Of a stretch of 47,090 nucleotides of DNA, positions 8,861-20,000 are shown piece after piece. The stretch is taken from assembly GCA_017395215.1 (NCBI GenBank), contig JAFPVW010000139.1:1-47090 (forward strand), read 5' to 3'. A program made the translations under genes and the position numbers. Below the pieces are notes generated by a model. It did no database searches, had not been told where the DNA came from, and was given only the letters and a program-made list of their open reading frames with translations. Origin of the DNA: Prevotella sp. Its GTDB lineage: Bacteria > Bacteroidota > Bacteroidia > Bacteroidales > Bacteroidaceae. Positions within the stretch are counted from its first letter, which is position 1; the number at the start of each line of letters is the position of its first letter.

Positions 8861-9619
8861 TTATTTTATGATTGTCTTTCTACCTTTATATATATACAGG
8901 CCCTTGGCCGTGGGCTTCGCGCTCATCCGGCGACCGTCGAAGTTCAGCACAAAGGCGCGAATGTCGTTGGAGGCCTCCCCTGCCGTGATGCCGTTGAGCT
9001 GGAAGTAGGCGCGCTGGGCACCGATGACGGGATAGACAGGGTTGCCAGGGTCGGTGGTAGTGTCGGGCTGCGGATAGTAGAGCGTGTTGTCGCCACCGAG
9101 GAAGAGGATGCTCTTTACGGTTTCCACGAAAGTCATCGGGCTGTATGTGCCCACAAAGGATACCACGTCGTCAACGATGGCATTGTTCGTGGTGCTGCTG
9201 ATGGTCACGTCGTTGAACACGAGGTCGCTTGCGGTGAGGTCGCTGCCGCTCTCATCCCACTTGATGATGAAGGGCGTGCCGGCGGGAATGGGGCCGGAAG
9301 CAGCTGCGAAGTTCAGCGTCAGCGTGCCTTCGCTGAAGCTGCTCGTCGTCGTGTTGAGTGTCATGGCCTGCACGTTGTCGCCGCTGAGCGGACCGCTGGT
9401 GGTGCTGACCGCGAAGGGCAGGCAAAGCGTGTTCCACTTGCCGTCCTTGTAGAGCGTGCGCCCCGTGAGGGTGACGCTGGTGGCCGTCTTACCCTTGTTC
9501 TGGAAGATGATGCTGTGGTTGTCGCTGTTGTCAGCCAACTTGATGGTGAGCGGAAGGAAGTGAGCCGTGAACGAGACGTCTGTATGGCTGGCTACCCCTA
9601 TCTGATGCCTATGGCATCG
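8861..9619 (-). pseudogene. C-terminal remnant of a large surface protein with sorting-type tail
   Basis: The open frame carries only the last two modules of a Prevotella-type surface protein. The first is a beta-domain (about 27-120 from the frame start) with TLYKDGKWNTLCLPFA and AGTPFIIKWDE. The second is a FVGTYSP...NTLYYPQP...RAYFQLNG module. It ends in the tail FDGRRMSAKPTAKGLYIYKG. The same module pair ends the protein at 25001-28900. The only initiator-like codon is a TTG at 9538, but conserved sequence (DVSFTAHFLPLTIKLADNSD) continues upstream of it to a TGA at 9620-9622. No ATG or signal peptide is present. The 5' part was therefore most likely deleted. The 21-bp repeat array lies about 60 bp beyond the breakpoint. 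Confidence 0.7.
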
Positions 9620-9680
9620 TCAGGTCGATATTTTTCTGATTTTTCTTACACATTTCGACCGTGAAACATTGGGGGTCATC

Positions 9681-9783
9681 CGCAGAGTGGCACTCTACGG
9701 AGCTAAAGTGGCACTTTACGGAGCTAAAGTGGCACTTTACGGAGCTAAAGTGGCACTTTACGGTCGTAAAGTGCCACTCTACG
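9681..9783. repeat. 21-bp palindromic tandem repeat array
   Basis: Three exact 21-bp units occupy 9701-9721, 9722-9742 and 9743-9763. Each contains the palindrome aaagtggcacttt. They are flanked by diverged half-units: agagtggcactctacgg on the left (9684-9700) and tcgtaaagtgccactctacg on the right (9764-9783). The array is almost its own reverse complement, so it can form alternative cruciforms, and both strands stay open in one frame. No coding role is apparent. It lies next to the truncated gene. Confidence 0.85.
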
Positions 9784-9889
9784 TCAGGCATGATTCACGC
9801 CATTTGTTTCACGCCATTTTTTATTGGTCAAAAATTTCGTGTCAGAAGGTGTCTGTGGTTTTTGCTTATCTCGTAGGCGAGCGCGTGAA

Positions 9890-9923
9890 AAGGGCGGTAC
9901 AATCTTCACAGACTACCGCCCTT
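9890..9923. terminator. Hairpin between convergent or isolated units, possible terminator
   Basis: Perfect 10-bp inverted repeat aagggcggta (9890-9899) / taccgccctt (9914-9923) with a 14-nt loop. On the minus strand it is followed by a short T4; on the plus strand by an A/T-rich stretch ending in five T. It could act as a backup terminator in either direction. Confidence 0.5.
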
Positions 9924-9987
9924 AGTTAATTACTATCTTTTTACTTCTTACATCAGTCATCTTCACAGACTCCTGATTAATCGAATG

Positions 9988-10029
9988 AAAAAAAATTACT
10001 GGCCGCCACTAAACAGATGCGGCCAGTAA
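9988..10029 (-). terminator. Rho-independent terminator of the 10048-13890 gene
   Basis: Perfect 11-bp stem ttactggccgc (9996-10006) / gcggccagtaa (10019-10029), followed on the minus strand by eight T residues (9995-9988). It starts 19 bp after the stop codon of the minus-strand gene. Confidence 0.85.
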
Positions 10030-10047
10030 CCCAAAAAATAACACAAT

Positions 10048-13000
10048 TTACCTTACTGCAATCTTCTTCACTTTACCGTCGGCTGCGCGAACGATTACCA
10101 GGCCCTTGGCCTGCTGCACTCGACGACCGCCAACAGTGTATATTTCTCCACCTTCAGCCTCAGCGGCCTCAATGGCGCTGATGCCGGTTGATGTCTGCTT
10201 GATCACCTTAATCTCAACGCCCTCTACGGTGAAGCTCTCTGCCTTTGTGTTAGACACCACGATGTTGTCTACAGTAATAAAGCTCGGAGCATCGCTCAAG
10301 TTCTCGTCGGCATAGACAGTGAACGTGAAGAGCGTACCGCTGTTACCAACGATGACATCGGCGGTGGTTCCGGAGAGGTTGAAGTTGTAGCTATTGTCTT
10401 CAAAAGCCTTGCTCTGGATGTTCAGGCTCATGGGAATACGATCAGTATAACCGAAGTCGTCGCCACCATTAGGAGTAATGGTCAGTCCCTCAGGCAGAGT
10501 GATCTTAGCCTGTATGGCACGGATGTCAATATCGTTGTCCATCTGGATCTCCACGGTGTAGCTCTCACCAGGCTTGGCAATAATCGGGTTTTCCTTAGCC
10601 GAGAATGTCACGTTGCCAAGGATGACAGGCTCTCCACCGTTTCCGCTGATGCGGATAGACTGGTTGTCAACGAAGAAGCTCGTGTTATCTTCAGTGCTCA
10701 ACTTGATGTTGTTCAGCAGGATGTCGCCCACAGAAGCAGCAGCAGAATTAGCCTTCACCCTGAAGGTGAGCAGGTCGCCAGAATTGCCCTTGATGGGATC
10801 CATAGTGTTAGGCACAATCAGCACGGTGTAAGAACCGTCGTCCTGGTAAGCCCCCTGTACATTGTAGAGCAGGGCGTGGCGGCTGTTGGTAGGAATACGG
10901 TCGGCGATGAGAGCCTCCGACCCCTTGACAACCTCGAATCCCTCAGGAGTCTGAACACTGAACTGCACACCAGTGACAGGATTCACGTTGTTAACAGCAA
11001 CTGTCACCACAGCTTCCTCGCCGTTAGCAAGTTCGGCCTTGTCGATGGTCAGTATTGCAGCATCGCTTGTGACAGGCTGGTCGGGCTGGTCAGGCTGGTC
11101 GGGATTGTCGGGATTGTCGGGATTGTCAGGATTGTCAGGATTGTCATCAGCTTTCTTCTCAATCTTGATGGTCTTGACCTCGCTTTTATTGTTGGTTACA
11201 TCGTCGTCCTCGAACTCAACCATTGCGTAAACCTCTACCTCACCTTCTGCGGGGTTTTCATACACCAAGGTGTAAGTCTGCTCTTTACCCTTCTCGAGCT
11301 TAAGAACAGAGTTCTCACGTGCTGTTACAGAGGTGGCTTTTTCACCGTTGACATAGAGAGCCACGTCGAAACCTTCGGCAGTCTCGTCGCCCTCATTCTT
11401 AACAGTAGTAGTAATCTCAATCTTGTCGTTTTCGCCAGTCAGCGTATAAGACTCGGGAGCATCAATGCTCTTGACAACCAGGTCTTTCACTATGGCAGGC
11501 TCCGGCTCGTTGCCAGACTCTCCACGGGTTATCTCAAGCTTGGTGATGAAGAGGTTAGTGCCTGTCTTAGCGCGGGTCATGGTGATGGTCTTGCTTCCGG
11601 CAGCGGCAGCGGGCACATCTATTGTTACAGTCTGAGGTGCTCCAGAAAGTCCGATATTGGCATCATCGCCAAAGGCATCACTTTCTGTTTCCGTGCCATT
11701 CTCAAACAGGATATATGCACTTGCCTCCTTACTTTGGTCCTTATTAATGAAGGCGGTCATCTTAATCTTATCTCCCTCGGCAAGAGCCTCGTCAAGGGTG
11801 ATTACCATCTTTCCTGCATTGGCAGACGCAGCATCGTTCATGTTAGCCTTCTTACCGTTAAGGCAGATGGTATAGTAATCAGAATTCGCGTAGTTCAGAC
11901 GGTCACCTTCGCCATTAACGTATGCTATGGTTCCACCCGTCTCAACAACGGTTCCCTCTGGTGATTCCCAAGAGTAAAGTGTACCATCGTTAACAGGCTC
12001 TACTTCCGCCTTGATGGTGTATTCAGCCTGAGCACCATTGCTCACCAAACCATTGAGAATGGCGAAAGCGCTGAAAGTGGCAGCTTCGCTTATAGCGATA
12101 GGCTCAGCATACTTTGTCCAAGTCTGATTGTCGGTGGTGTAGTAGATGTGAGCACCATCGGTAGCACTGGTCAAAGCAATGGTCTCGTCCTTTGCAATCT
12201 CACCTGCAACAGGAGCAAACACAGGAGCTTCGGGAAGTGAAATCTGAGGCTCACTCTCCGCCTTCTTCAGCTGAATAGCAGTGATTGTGCCACTCTGACT
12301 GCCCCAGCCCAGTTTAATGGTATTCAGACGTACGGGCTGGTAGTTTACAATAGAAATCTCAAGTTCACCACTTTCAGGAATTGTCTGATTTACTTCGATG
12401 AGCAATCCCTTTCCATTGTCACTGATGTTTCCTCCCCAAGGTGCGGATGCAGAAACATTGGCAGGAAGGCGGTTTAAGATCAATCGAATTGCCATGCCGG
12501 GAGTGCCAGTGAATTTGATTGACTCGTATTCTGAAAGAACAGCATAGTTGTTATGGTGCACATTGCCATCGCCATAAACAGCAGTGCCGGGACCGACCTC
12601 TTTATTAATCTCAAGAGGCCAAGTTGCTTCTGTCGTTACTTCTGTGGCATCAGCCTGTACGCCTGTCCATGTCTTGAACATATCAGCTGTCAGGTCAACA
12701 TAGTTGGCATCTTGTGATTCTGCTTCCACGTCGCCGGTCTTCTCAATGAGCAGATAGTCGAACACGGGGGTAAGACTATAGGTGATGTTAAGCGTAATGG
12801 TATGCTCACCTTCTGTAAGCTCCTGGTCGCTTATCTCCTGAACGAAAGCAGAATTCTTTCCTACTGTGATGGTTTCAGAAACATCGGCATCGTCTATGGC
12901 ATAGTTGAAGCCGCGGTCTCTATCGTTGGTGTTGTTCATTCCTAAAGAAAGCTTGTATTTGGCTTTCTCTGGAACGTTGAATTTGAGAGTAACATGACCT

Positions 13001-13890
13001 TCTGTAGCCTGTGCAGAATAGCCGCCGCCATTCGACAGGACAGATACATCTGATGCCTTGTTCGCTTTCAAGCCCTCGGAGTATATGTCCTCTGCCTCGC
13101 CATAGAATACAACCTTGTCCATCTTCTCATAGGTGAACTCATGAGATCCGGCAGCACTTCCCATAGTGAAGCTTGCACCGTAGACATTTGCGCCAAACTG
13201 GTTGTCATTAAGAACATAGTAGTCATCTCCATATTTTATGGCCTTGTCTACAACAACCGTATATTGAGAGCCTTCGTCTACGTCAGCTGCAGAGTTGTAA
13301 GTCTTGATAGTCGTCTTGGAACCATCTATTGTGGCCACGGCATTGGCAGACCAAGGATAAGAACTTACGGTAGACATGTCCGTCAGGACGATTTTCTCCA
13401 AGAAAGGAGCCTTTGATACGTCTGATCCGCCAGGGTTCTGGTTACAATATAGATACAGAGTGACATCTTCTTTGCCCTCTGCATTGTTGAACTCCTTTGT
13501 TGTAGTAGCCCAGTTGGCATTGAATGTCTGGGTTGTTTCTCCAAAAGAAGCCACAACAGTTCTATTACCAGAAGTCATGATTGAAACTGCAGCTTTATAG
13601 CCAGCAGGAACAACGATGCTGATGTTCTCGTCTGCTGTAGAGCCAATGGCATTGAAGCCGATTCCCTTCGCTGTCGATGCGAAACCTTTTGTTCCGGTGA
13701 ACGTAACACCGCCGCTTCTTACCTCAACAGCATCTTCGCTATATTGCGTACCACCATTCAAGGTGATACTTTCTGCACCCCACACGGCAGTGTTGTCCAC
13801 AAAGGTCCACGTGGTCTGTGCCCAAGCTCCTGTTCCCCACAGTGCTGCCACTATGAGTAAAAACATTGATTTCAGTAAATGCTTATTCAT
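10048..13890 (-). CDS. Large secreted multidomain protein with two cohesin-like domains
   Basis: The ATG at 13890 opens a clean signal peptide (MNKHLLKSMFLLIVAALWGTGAWAQ); an in-frame TTG at 13917 would add nine residues. Numbered from that TTG, the protein has several beta-rich, carbohydrate-binding-like segments (about 35-540). A chitobiase/FN3-like segment (about 559-640, IYYTTDNQTWTKY) follows, then a CARDB-like domain (about 815-920, TTVKNEGDETAEGFDVALYV). A Asp-Pro-Asn/Gln linker (about 924-947) leads to two cohesin-like domains (about 953-1065 and 1100-1235, e.g. VTGVQFSVQTPEGFEV). The tail is YTVGGRRVQQAKGLVIVR, suggesting surface export. It has its own strong terminator. A partner is suggested by the dockerin protein just upstream. 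No catalytic domain was recognised. Its function is probably glycan or protein binding. Confidence 0.75.
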   Translation of the reverse strand: MNKHLLKSMFLLIVAALWGTGAWAQTTWTFVDNTAVWGAESITLNGGTQYSEDAVEVRSGGVTFTGTKGFASTAKGIGFNAIGSTADENISIVVPAGYKAAVSIMTSGNRTVVASFGETTQTFNANWATTTKEFNNAEGKEDVTLYLYCNQNPGGSDVSKAPFLEKIVLTDMSTVSSYPWSANAVATIDGSKTTIKTYNSAADVDEGSQYTVVVDKAIKYGDDYYVLNDNQFGANVYGASFTMGSAAGSHEFTYEKMDKVVFYGEAEDIYSEGLKANKASDVSVLSNGGGYSAQATEGHVTLKFNVPEKAKYKLSLGMNNTNDRDRGFNYAIDDADVSETITVGKNSAFVQEISDQELTEGEHTITLNITYSLTPVFDYLLIEKTGDVEAESQDANYVDLTADMFKTWTGVQADATEVTTEATWPLEINKEVGPGTAVYGDGNVHHNNYAVLSEYESIKFTGTPGMAIRLILNRLPANVSASAPWGGNISDNGKGLLIEVNQTIPESGELEISIVNYQPVRLNTIKLGWGSQSGTITAIQLKKAESEPQISLPEAPVFAPVAGEIAKDETIALTSATDGAHIYYTTDNQTWTKYAEPIAISEAATFSAFAILNGLVSNGAQAEYTIKAEVEPVNDGTLYSWESPEGTVVETGGTIAYVNGEGDRLNYANSDYYTICLNGKKANMNDAASANAGKMVITLDEALAEGDKIKMTAFINKDQSKEASAYILFENGTETESDAFGDDANIGLSGAPQTVTIDVPAAAAGSKTITMTRAKTGTNLFITKLEITRGESGNEPEPAIVKDLVVKSIDAPESYTLTGENDKIEITTTVKNEGDETAEGFDVALYVNGEKATSVTARENSVLKLEKGKEQTYTLVYENPAEGEVEVYAMVEFEDDDVTNNKSEVKTIKIEKKADDNPDNPDNPDNPDNPDQPDQPDQPVTSDAAILTIDKAELANGEEAVVTVAVNNVNPVTGVQFSVQTPEGFEVVKGSEALIADRIPTNSRHALLYNVQGAYQDDGSYTVLIVPNTMDPIKGNSGDLLTFRVKANSAAASVGDILLNNIKLSTEDNTSFFVDNQSIRISGNGGEPVILGNVTFSAKENPIIAKPGESYTVEIQMDNDIDIRAIQAKITLPEGLTITPNGGDDFGYTDRIPMSLNIQSKAFEDNSYNFNLSGTTADVIVGNSGTLFTFTVYADENLSDAPSFITVDNIVVSNTKAESFTVEGVEIKVIKQTSTGISAIEAAEAEGGEIYTVGGRRVQQAKGLVIVRAADGKVKKIAVR
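11074..11146. repeat. 9-bp tandem repeats encoding the DNPDNPDQPDQP linker
   Basis: Eight tandem 9-bp units are visible on the plus strand: three of the ggctggtcr type, then five of the ggattgtcr type. On the coding strand each gives the tripeptide DNP or DQP. The nucleotide repetition is nearly exact, so unit number could vary by slippage and change the linker length between the CARDB-like and cohesin-like parts. Confidence 0.8.
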
Positions 13891-13940
13891 AATAATTGTT
13901 TTGTTTATCGTTTTCAATTTGACGAACAGATTTGCTTTTC

Positions 13941-13982
13941 AAAAGGTGTGCGGGGGCAGCCGCGAGGGCCGCCTCGCACACC
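13941..13982 (-). terminator. Terminator after the dockerin coiled-coil gene
   Basis: Stem ggtgtgcg (13945-13952) / cgcacacc (13975-13982), with an inner GC-rich pairing, is followed on the minus strand by T4 (13944-13941). It lies about 54 bp after the stop at 14036. A second small hairpin cactc/gagtg lies at 13982-13996. Transcription of the downstream gene must therefore restart or read through. Confidence 0.7.
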
Positions 13983-14035
13983 ACTCACGAGGAGTGAACT
14001 AAAAAAGCTAAAAATCGATATCTTTGTTAAGTGGG

Positions 14036-17000
14036 TTACTTCACCACAACCTTCTTCATCTTTCCAGCAGCGTCGCGGATGATGTTCACACCCTTCTTCA
14101 CAGCGTTCATCATGCGTCCGCTGAGGCTGTAGACCTCTGAGTTGTCGGCCATGTCGACATTCACGCCGTCGATACCCGTAGGTGTGACATTGACGCCTGC
14201 GAACTGGCTAACCACTGCGTTGGTGTTTGAAGCGAAGATGTTGTCTGCCGACAGTATTCCGCTGCGATAGCTTGCGTCGGTAACCACCTCGATGTAGAGC
14301 ACAGTGCCGCTGTTTCCAGCAAGAACATCGTTCTTCGACGAGCTAACGACAATACGCTCGGCGCCGTTGGCCAGTGTGGCGTGGTTAAGCTCATGGCTCT
14401 CGGCACGCTCAGCCAGTGTGATGCCCCTAAGGGTCATTCCCTCCGGCAGGCTGAGGTCCATCTGGCAGTTGGTATAACTGTTAGCATTGTTGAGGTTGAG
14501 TGCGAAGATGTTTTCTCCCACAGCCTCAATGCTTACAGACTCCTGAGCCATTGCCCTCACGGCGTTGGCCTGCTGTCCAGTGATGTTTCCGTAGAGAATC
14601 AGGTTCACCACAGCCGTCTGGTCACCTACGTCCACCTTACCGTCCTTGTTCACGTCTGCAGCCTCAAACTCCTTCGTTCCCTTCTCAGGAATCTCGTCGT
14701 TGAGAATGTAGCTCAGAATCAGGCGGTAGTCAGCCACGTCGGTAACACCGTCGCCGTTGGCGTCGCCGGGCACCTCATCGCTCTTGTTGATAACCTCGTC
14801 GTCGGCCTTCTTCTTGATGGCATCGATGCGAGCCTGCAGGTCATCGGCTTCCTTCTTCTGGCCTTCCAGGTCGGCGTCGGCTGTGAGCGTTGCCTTCGAG
14901 TTCTTGACAGCGGTCTCAAGAGCAGTGATGGCGTCCTTGATGTCGGCAATCTCTGTCTTAATCTCCTGCCATGTACCGATGGTGTACTCGTTCTCGTTGT
15001 AGTTGAGCTTCGAGGCCTGGTCTTTCAGGTCGTTGACGGTGGCCGTCATCTCTCGGTTGGCGGCAGTGTTCTCAATGTCGAGGATCTTGTCGTCGACATA
15101 CTTGGTGAGATCTGCTGGTATCTCAGACGTTGCGTCGAGTTCCACAGCATCGTGCTTGTCGCTGACGCTGGTAGCCTCCTGCTCAATCTGCGAGCTCACC
15201 ATACCATACTGGTTGCTGTAGTCAGTGCTCTTGGTGTACTTGTACTCGTCAACCTTAGCCTGTGAGTCGGCAACCTTCTTGCGCAAATCGTCGAGCTTGG
15301 TGTTAAGAGTGTTGAATGCCGCGTCGTTGGCAGCTCTCTTAGCCACAAGAGCCTTCTGGTCGGCATCGGCCTTGGCAATGACTTCGTCGAGCCACTTGTC
15401 GATGGCAGCAATTTCACTCTCGGCCTTGTCGCGGTAGAACATTATCTGCTGTGCATTGTCGGTGACAACCTTCTTCACCTTACCAATCTCGGTGTTGGCA
15501 CGGTCGATGTCGGTCTGATAGGTGTCGCGTACCTCCTGGTCGAACTCCTCGCCTTCAAGGGTCTTGGCTTTCTGTTCGAGCTGAGCAATCTTCTCGTTGA
15601 GCAGCTTGACCACGCGTGCAGCCTGTGCGGCATCGTTGGCCTTGTTGATTTCTGCGAGCAGCTCTGCAATGCGCTTCTCGTAGGGCAGCAGTGCCGACGG
15701 ATTGTAATAAGAGAGCTTTGTCGGCTTGTTGTTAGCGTACGTAGAAGCCAGGTCGCTCTTGATCTTGTCGATACTCTTCTTGTAGTTCTGTACCAACTGC
15801 TCGTAAGCGTCGGGATTGGTGACCACCACGTCGTTGGCGAAGCGGTTGAACTCCTGCTCAAGGTCCTTGATGTCGGCAAGCAGCTGAGTGTTCTCTGCCT
15901 CGTAAAGTGGCGACTGCAATACATTGTTGATGTTGTTCTTGAGCGTTGTCACATCGGAGGTAGACTTCAGCTTGTCGAATGCCTCACCGTCGGCCAGATA
16001 CTGGGCGGCGTCGGCACGCTTCTTGTCAATATCCTTCTGGTATCCGTTGAGATAGCTCTCCTTCATCTGTCCAGACACCTCATACTTCTCAACCTCCTTG
16101 ATAGCGTTGTTAAGGGCAGTCTGAGCCTGGTCAAGGGCATTGACGTAGGCATTATACTGCTCCAGTCCCTTCTTGAGCTGATAGTAGATGTTCTTGTTGT
16201 GGAACTTGTTGTAGAAGTTCTTAATCTGGGCATAGACTGCGGGCAGCTCCTCAGGCTCCTTGTTATCATCGTAGAGCTTCTGGGCCGGGTCAACATAGTC
16301 TTCCACCTCTTTATTGAACTGCTCAATCCAAGCCTGCTTGTTCTCGTTCTCATCAGAAATGTTGCTTGCAATCCAAGCCTTTCCGTCCTTGGCCTCCTTC
16401 TGCATGATGCTGAGCCAATTGCTCTCCACCTTGTCGGCAGCCTCGTTCTTCATGGTCTTGATGCGACGGTCAACATTCTCCTTCGACAGCTTCGACATGA
16501 CAACGTCAAGATCCTTGATGTTCTGGGCATCCTCAGGATGCTTGGCCAGGTCGTCGGCCTTGGTGTAGAGATCCTTGATGCCAGCATCGCCGTTCTTGTC
16601 TTTCTGGTTGAACCAGTTCTTGAATGCGTCTTTCTGGCCGAAGTCGGTCTCGTAATTGTTAGGAGTCTTGATGCTGTTCTCGGCAGCTGCATACTGCTGC
16701 TTGGCATAGTCCACGTCGGCCTTGATGGCAGCCTGGAGATACTGAGTGACCTTGGTCTTGAAGTCGCTGAACAGTTTGTTGATCTTGTCAGTATAGTCCT
16801 TCTTGATTGTAGCCTTGTAGTTCTCCTCGGGATCGAAGAGCTTCTGCTCGTCAATATCAGCCTTTGCATTCTCCTGAACCAGCTTCTGGTAAGCATCGAA
16901 GATGGTTTTGCCAAAGTTATCCAGGTTGGTAGGATATACCTTAAGCGGCTGGTTGAGGTTTTCGCACTCTTGCATAGCCTGTGCCACAGCGGTCTGCAGG

Positions 17001-20000
17001 TTCTCTGTCTCAAGGTCGTCGTAGGTCTTGAGCGTGTTGTTGGCTGTATTGAATGCGTTCTGGGCCTCTTGCAGTGCCTTCTTGATGTTTTCGAGCACAG
17101 CAGCATTGTCGGCGGCAATCTGGGCGTTGTATCCATCCTGCTGCTTCTTGTAGATCTCGTAGATGTCGGCCTCCAACTGTAAGAGTGCAGCCACATCCTC
17201 TATATACTGCGGGTCGGTAGTTCCCTTCTCGTACTCGCCGTTATCGTAGCGTTCCCTGATGCTGGTGGTTCTTCTGATGAGTTCGTTCTTCTTCTCTGTC
17301 AGCTCTGCCTGGTAGTCGTCGCGAGTAGACGAGATGTCCATGGAAGCAATCTTGAACGAAACCTCGTCGAATGCATTCTGTACATCCTGCTCGTAAGCCA
17401 GAAGTCCCTTGATTTCCTTGTCGGCATCTCCCTCATAGCAGTCAAGGTTGTTGATTACCTGCTGCTTCACGGCATTGATGTCCTTGCGGAGGTCCTTGAG
17501 CTGCTGGGTCACAGCATCCTTATACTTGACGGCATCGCCGTCGGCATTGTACTTCTCGATATTCTCCTTGATGGTGTTGAGCTGGTCTTCGTATCCCTTG
17601 AGCACAGGATCTTGCCAGTGCTTTGTGCCGGCATCGGGGTCTTCGGTCTGAGCGTCGGTCTTGGCCTTGTCGAGTGCTTTCTTAACCTTCTTCCAGAGGT
17701 CGGTCATGGCCTTGTTGGCTGCGAAGTTCTTCTGTGCGTCATCAACGCGCTTCTCGAGCTTGGTGATGTCAAGTTCGTCCTCGTCAGGATTGTCCTTGAG
17801 CAGTTCAAGTTCGGCGCTGGCCTTTGAGAGGATGTCAATGGCAGCGATGTCGTCTTCAATATCCGTGTCGGAAGCCAGTGCAGCGTCAGCTCCTGAGTTG
17901 TCCACCGCTTCCTTGATTTCAGCAAGCTTCTCCTGGAGCTTAGCGCGATCGTCCTGAATGCCCTGTGTGAACGGGTCGGTGTCCTGGGCGTTCTCAATTT
18001 CCGTCAGACGGTCGGTGGCATCCTTAATCTGCTGGTCAACGCTTGCCATAAGCTCCTCGAGCACGATAGAGGCCTGAATCTGGTCGAAACGTGTCTGATC
18101 CTGCTCATAGTTGTCATCAAGCGACTTTGTCTGGTCGTCGATAGAGGTGGCTGCGTCGTCGGCAATACCCTTGATGCCGTTTCCGTAAGGCACCTCGAAC
18201 CACTTGTAGTTCTTGCCAGGCTGATTGTCGTTCCAATAGCTGTTCACCTTGTTCCTGATGGCGTCGATCTGATCCTGCACGGTCTTGATCTTCTCCTGAT
18301 AGGTATTACCCTTGACAGGCTGATTTGCATCGGGCACAGTTTCATTATTGCGCGTAACCACCTTAGTGTAGATGTCGAGATCCTTCACCTTGTCGGTCAC
18401 AGCCTTAAGGTCGGAATCATATCCAGCCACCTTTTCTGCCAGATGGTTGTAGTATTCCGTAGACTCCTTAATGTTGGTGTTAGTGGCATCGAGGTCGCCC
18501 TGAGAAGTAGTAATGCTATTCTTGATGGAAGCGTCGTTCTTCACTGGGCCGCTGGTGCGGTATGGGTTATTAACAGTAGAAGTGAAGTAGTTGTTGTATT
18601 GAGCCTGTATGGTGCTCTTGATGTTGTTAAGCTGCATCTGGAGCGGGTTGGGCACAGCATTCGTCGACGATGTACCCTCATACTTCGACTGATACTTATC
18701 GTATGGCGAGCGCGCACCGAAGTAAGGATCGTAGGTCAGAGCCTTGGCTTCTGCCTTGCCATCGTTGAAGTTCTTGAGCAGACCGTTATACAGTTCTACT
18801 TGTGCTTCCCAAGCCTCATAGTTCTGCTGGTCAACGTCGGCAATCTGCTTCATTGCGTTGAACTTGGCATCAATGTCGCTCGTGTTGCTGGTAATGTCAA
18901 GATCCTCGAGCTTTGTATTGTCAGGATCAGCCTCATTGTTGGCCTTGTCAATCTTCTGAATCAGGGTATTGATGGCATCCTGTACCTTCTTGATATTTTC
19001 AGGGTTACATGGGGTTCCGTAAGGATTCTTGCCCAGATTCTTCACGACATCACTGTACAGAGCCAGCTGATCGTCCAGCTTCTTCTGCTCATCAATCTTG
19101 GCCTGCAATGCGTAGTCAAGTTTCCCTTGGCGGTTCAGGTACTTCTGCAGTATGTTATCAATCTCTGCGTCGGCAGCAGCTATTCTGTCGCTGATGGACT
19201 GCTGGTTAGCCACGCTTGTACCGTCAGTGTGGTCTTTCTCATTCTCCTTGTTGAGCTGGCGGATGATGTTGGCCTGTGCGTCAAGCTCGGTGATGGCATC
19301 CTCAAGAATCTGCTTGTAGCGGTTGTACTTGCCAGCCTCCTCTGTGTCGCCAAACTCACGATCGTAAGCTTCGTCGGAAAGAGCCTCCTCAAGCTGGTTG
19401 CGATTGCCTGTATATCCGGCCTGAGCATCGTCGAGCTGGGTCTTGAGCGCATTGTAGGCAGCGTCGTTGTCGCTGTTGGCGTTCTTGGCTGTCTCGATGG
19501 CTTTGTTGAGGTTGTCAATGCGCTTCTGCAGGGCTTTTTGCTTCTTCAGATAGTCGGCATTGGTTGTGGCATTCAGGTCGTAGGCAGGATACTTGCCTTT
19601 TGCAGCAGCATCCTGGGCAGCCTTCTTATAAGCCTCGATGTCTTTCTTGATTGCGGCAGAAGTTGTGTTCAGCGCTTTTTGCGAATACTGCGAGAGATTG
19701 CTGATTTCCGTATTGGCATCCTCAATTTCCTTCAGCATCTCGTCGGCAAGCTTGGCTTCATACTCGTCCTCATCGGCAGCAGCCTTCTTGGCGCTTTCAA
19801 TAATTTTCTTGTTGATGGGATTCTCGTCGTCCTTGAGGTCGTAGAGCTGATACTTCTGATAAGTCTCGTAGTTGGGATTGTCTACGATTTCCTGAATCAT
19901 CTGGTCAACGGAGCCGCCCTGTGTCAGGTCGTAGAAGTTAACCTTGTTCTGGTCGTCCTCAGTCTTTCCCTGCTTGTACAGCTGTATGCGGTAGAGTTCG

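Noticed and set aside
9681-9783. CRISPR-like array.
   Set aside because: Units are directly contiguous with no spacers and are palindromic across the whole unit; no cas gene is present.
9609-9876. Small proteins on both strands made of repeated WHFTELK and KCHFSSV words.
   Set aside because: They are translations of the 21-bp repeat array in both directions, with no start context or conservation argument.
14019-14026. Perfect TATCTTTG promoter box on the plus strand.
   Set aside because: It points into the 3' end of a minus-strand gene with no plus-strand gene downstream; probably chance, although an antisense RNA cannot be excluded.
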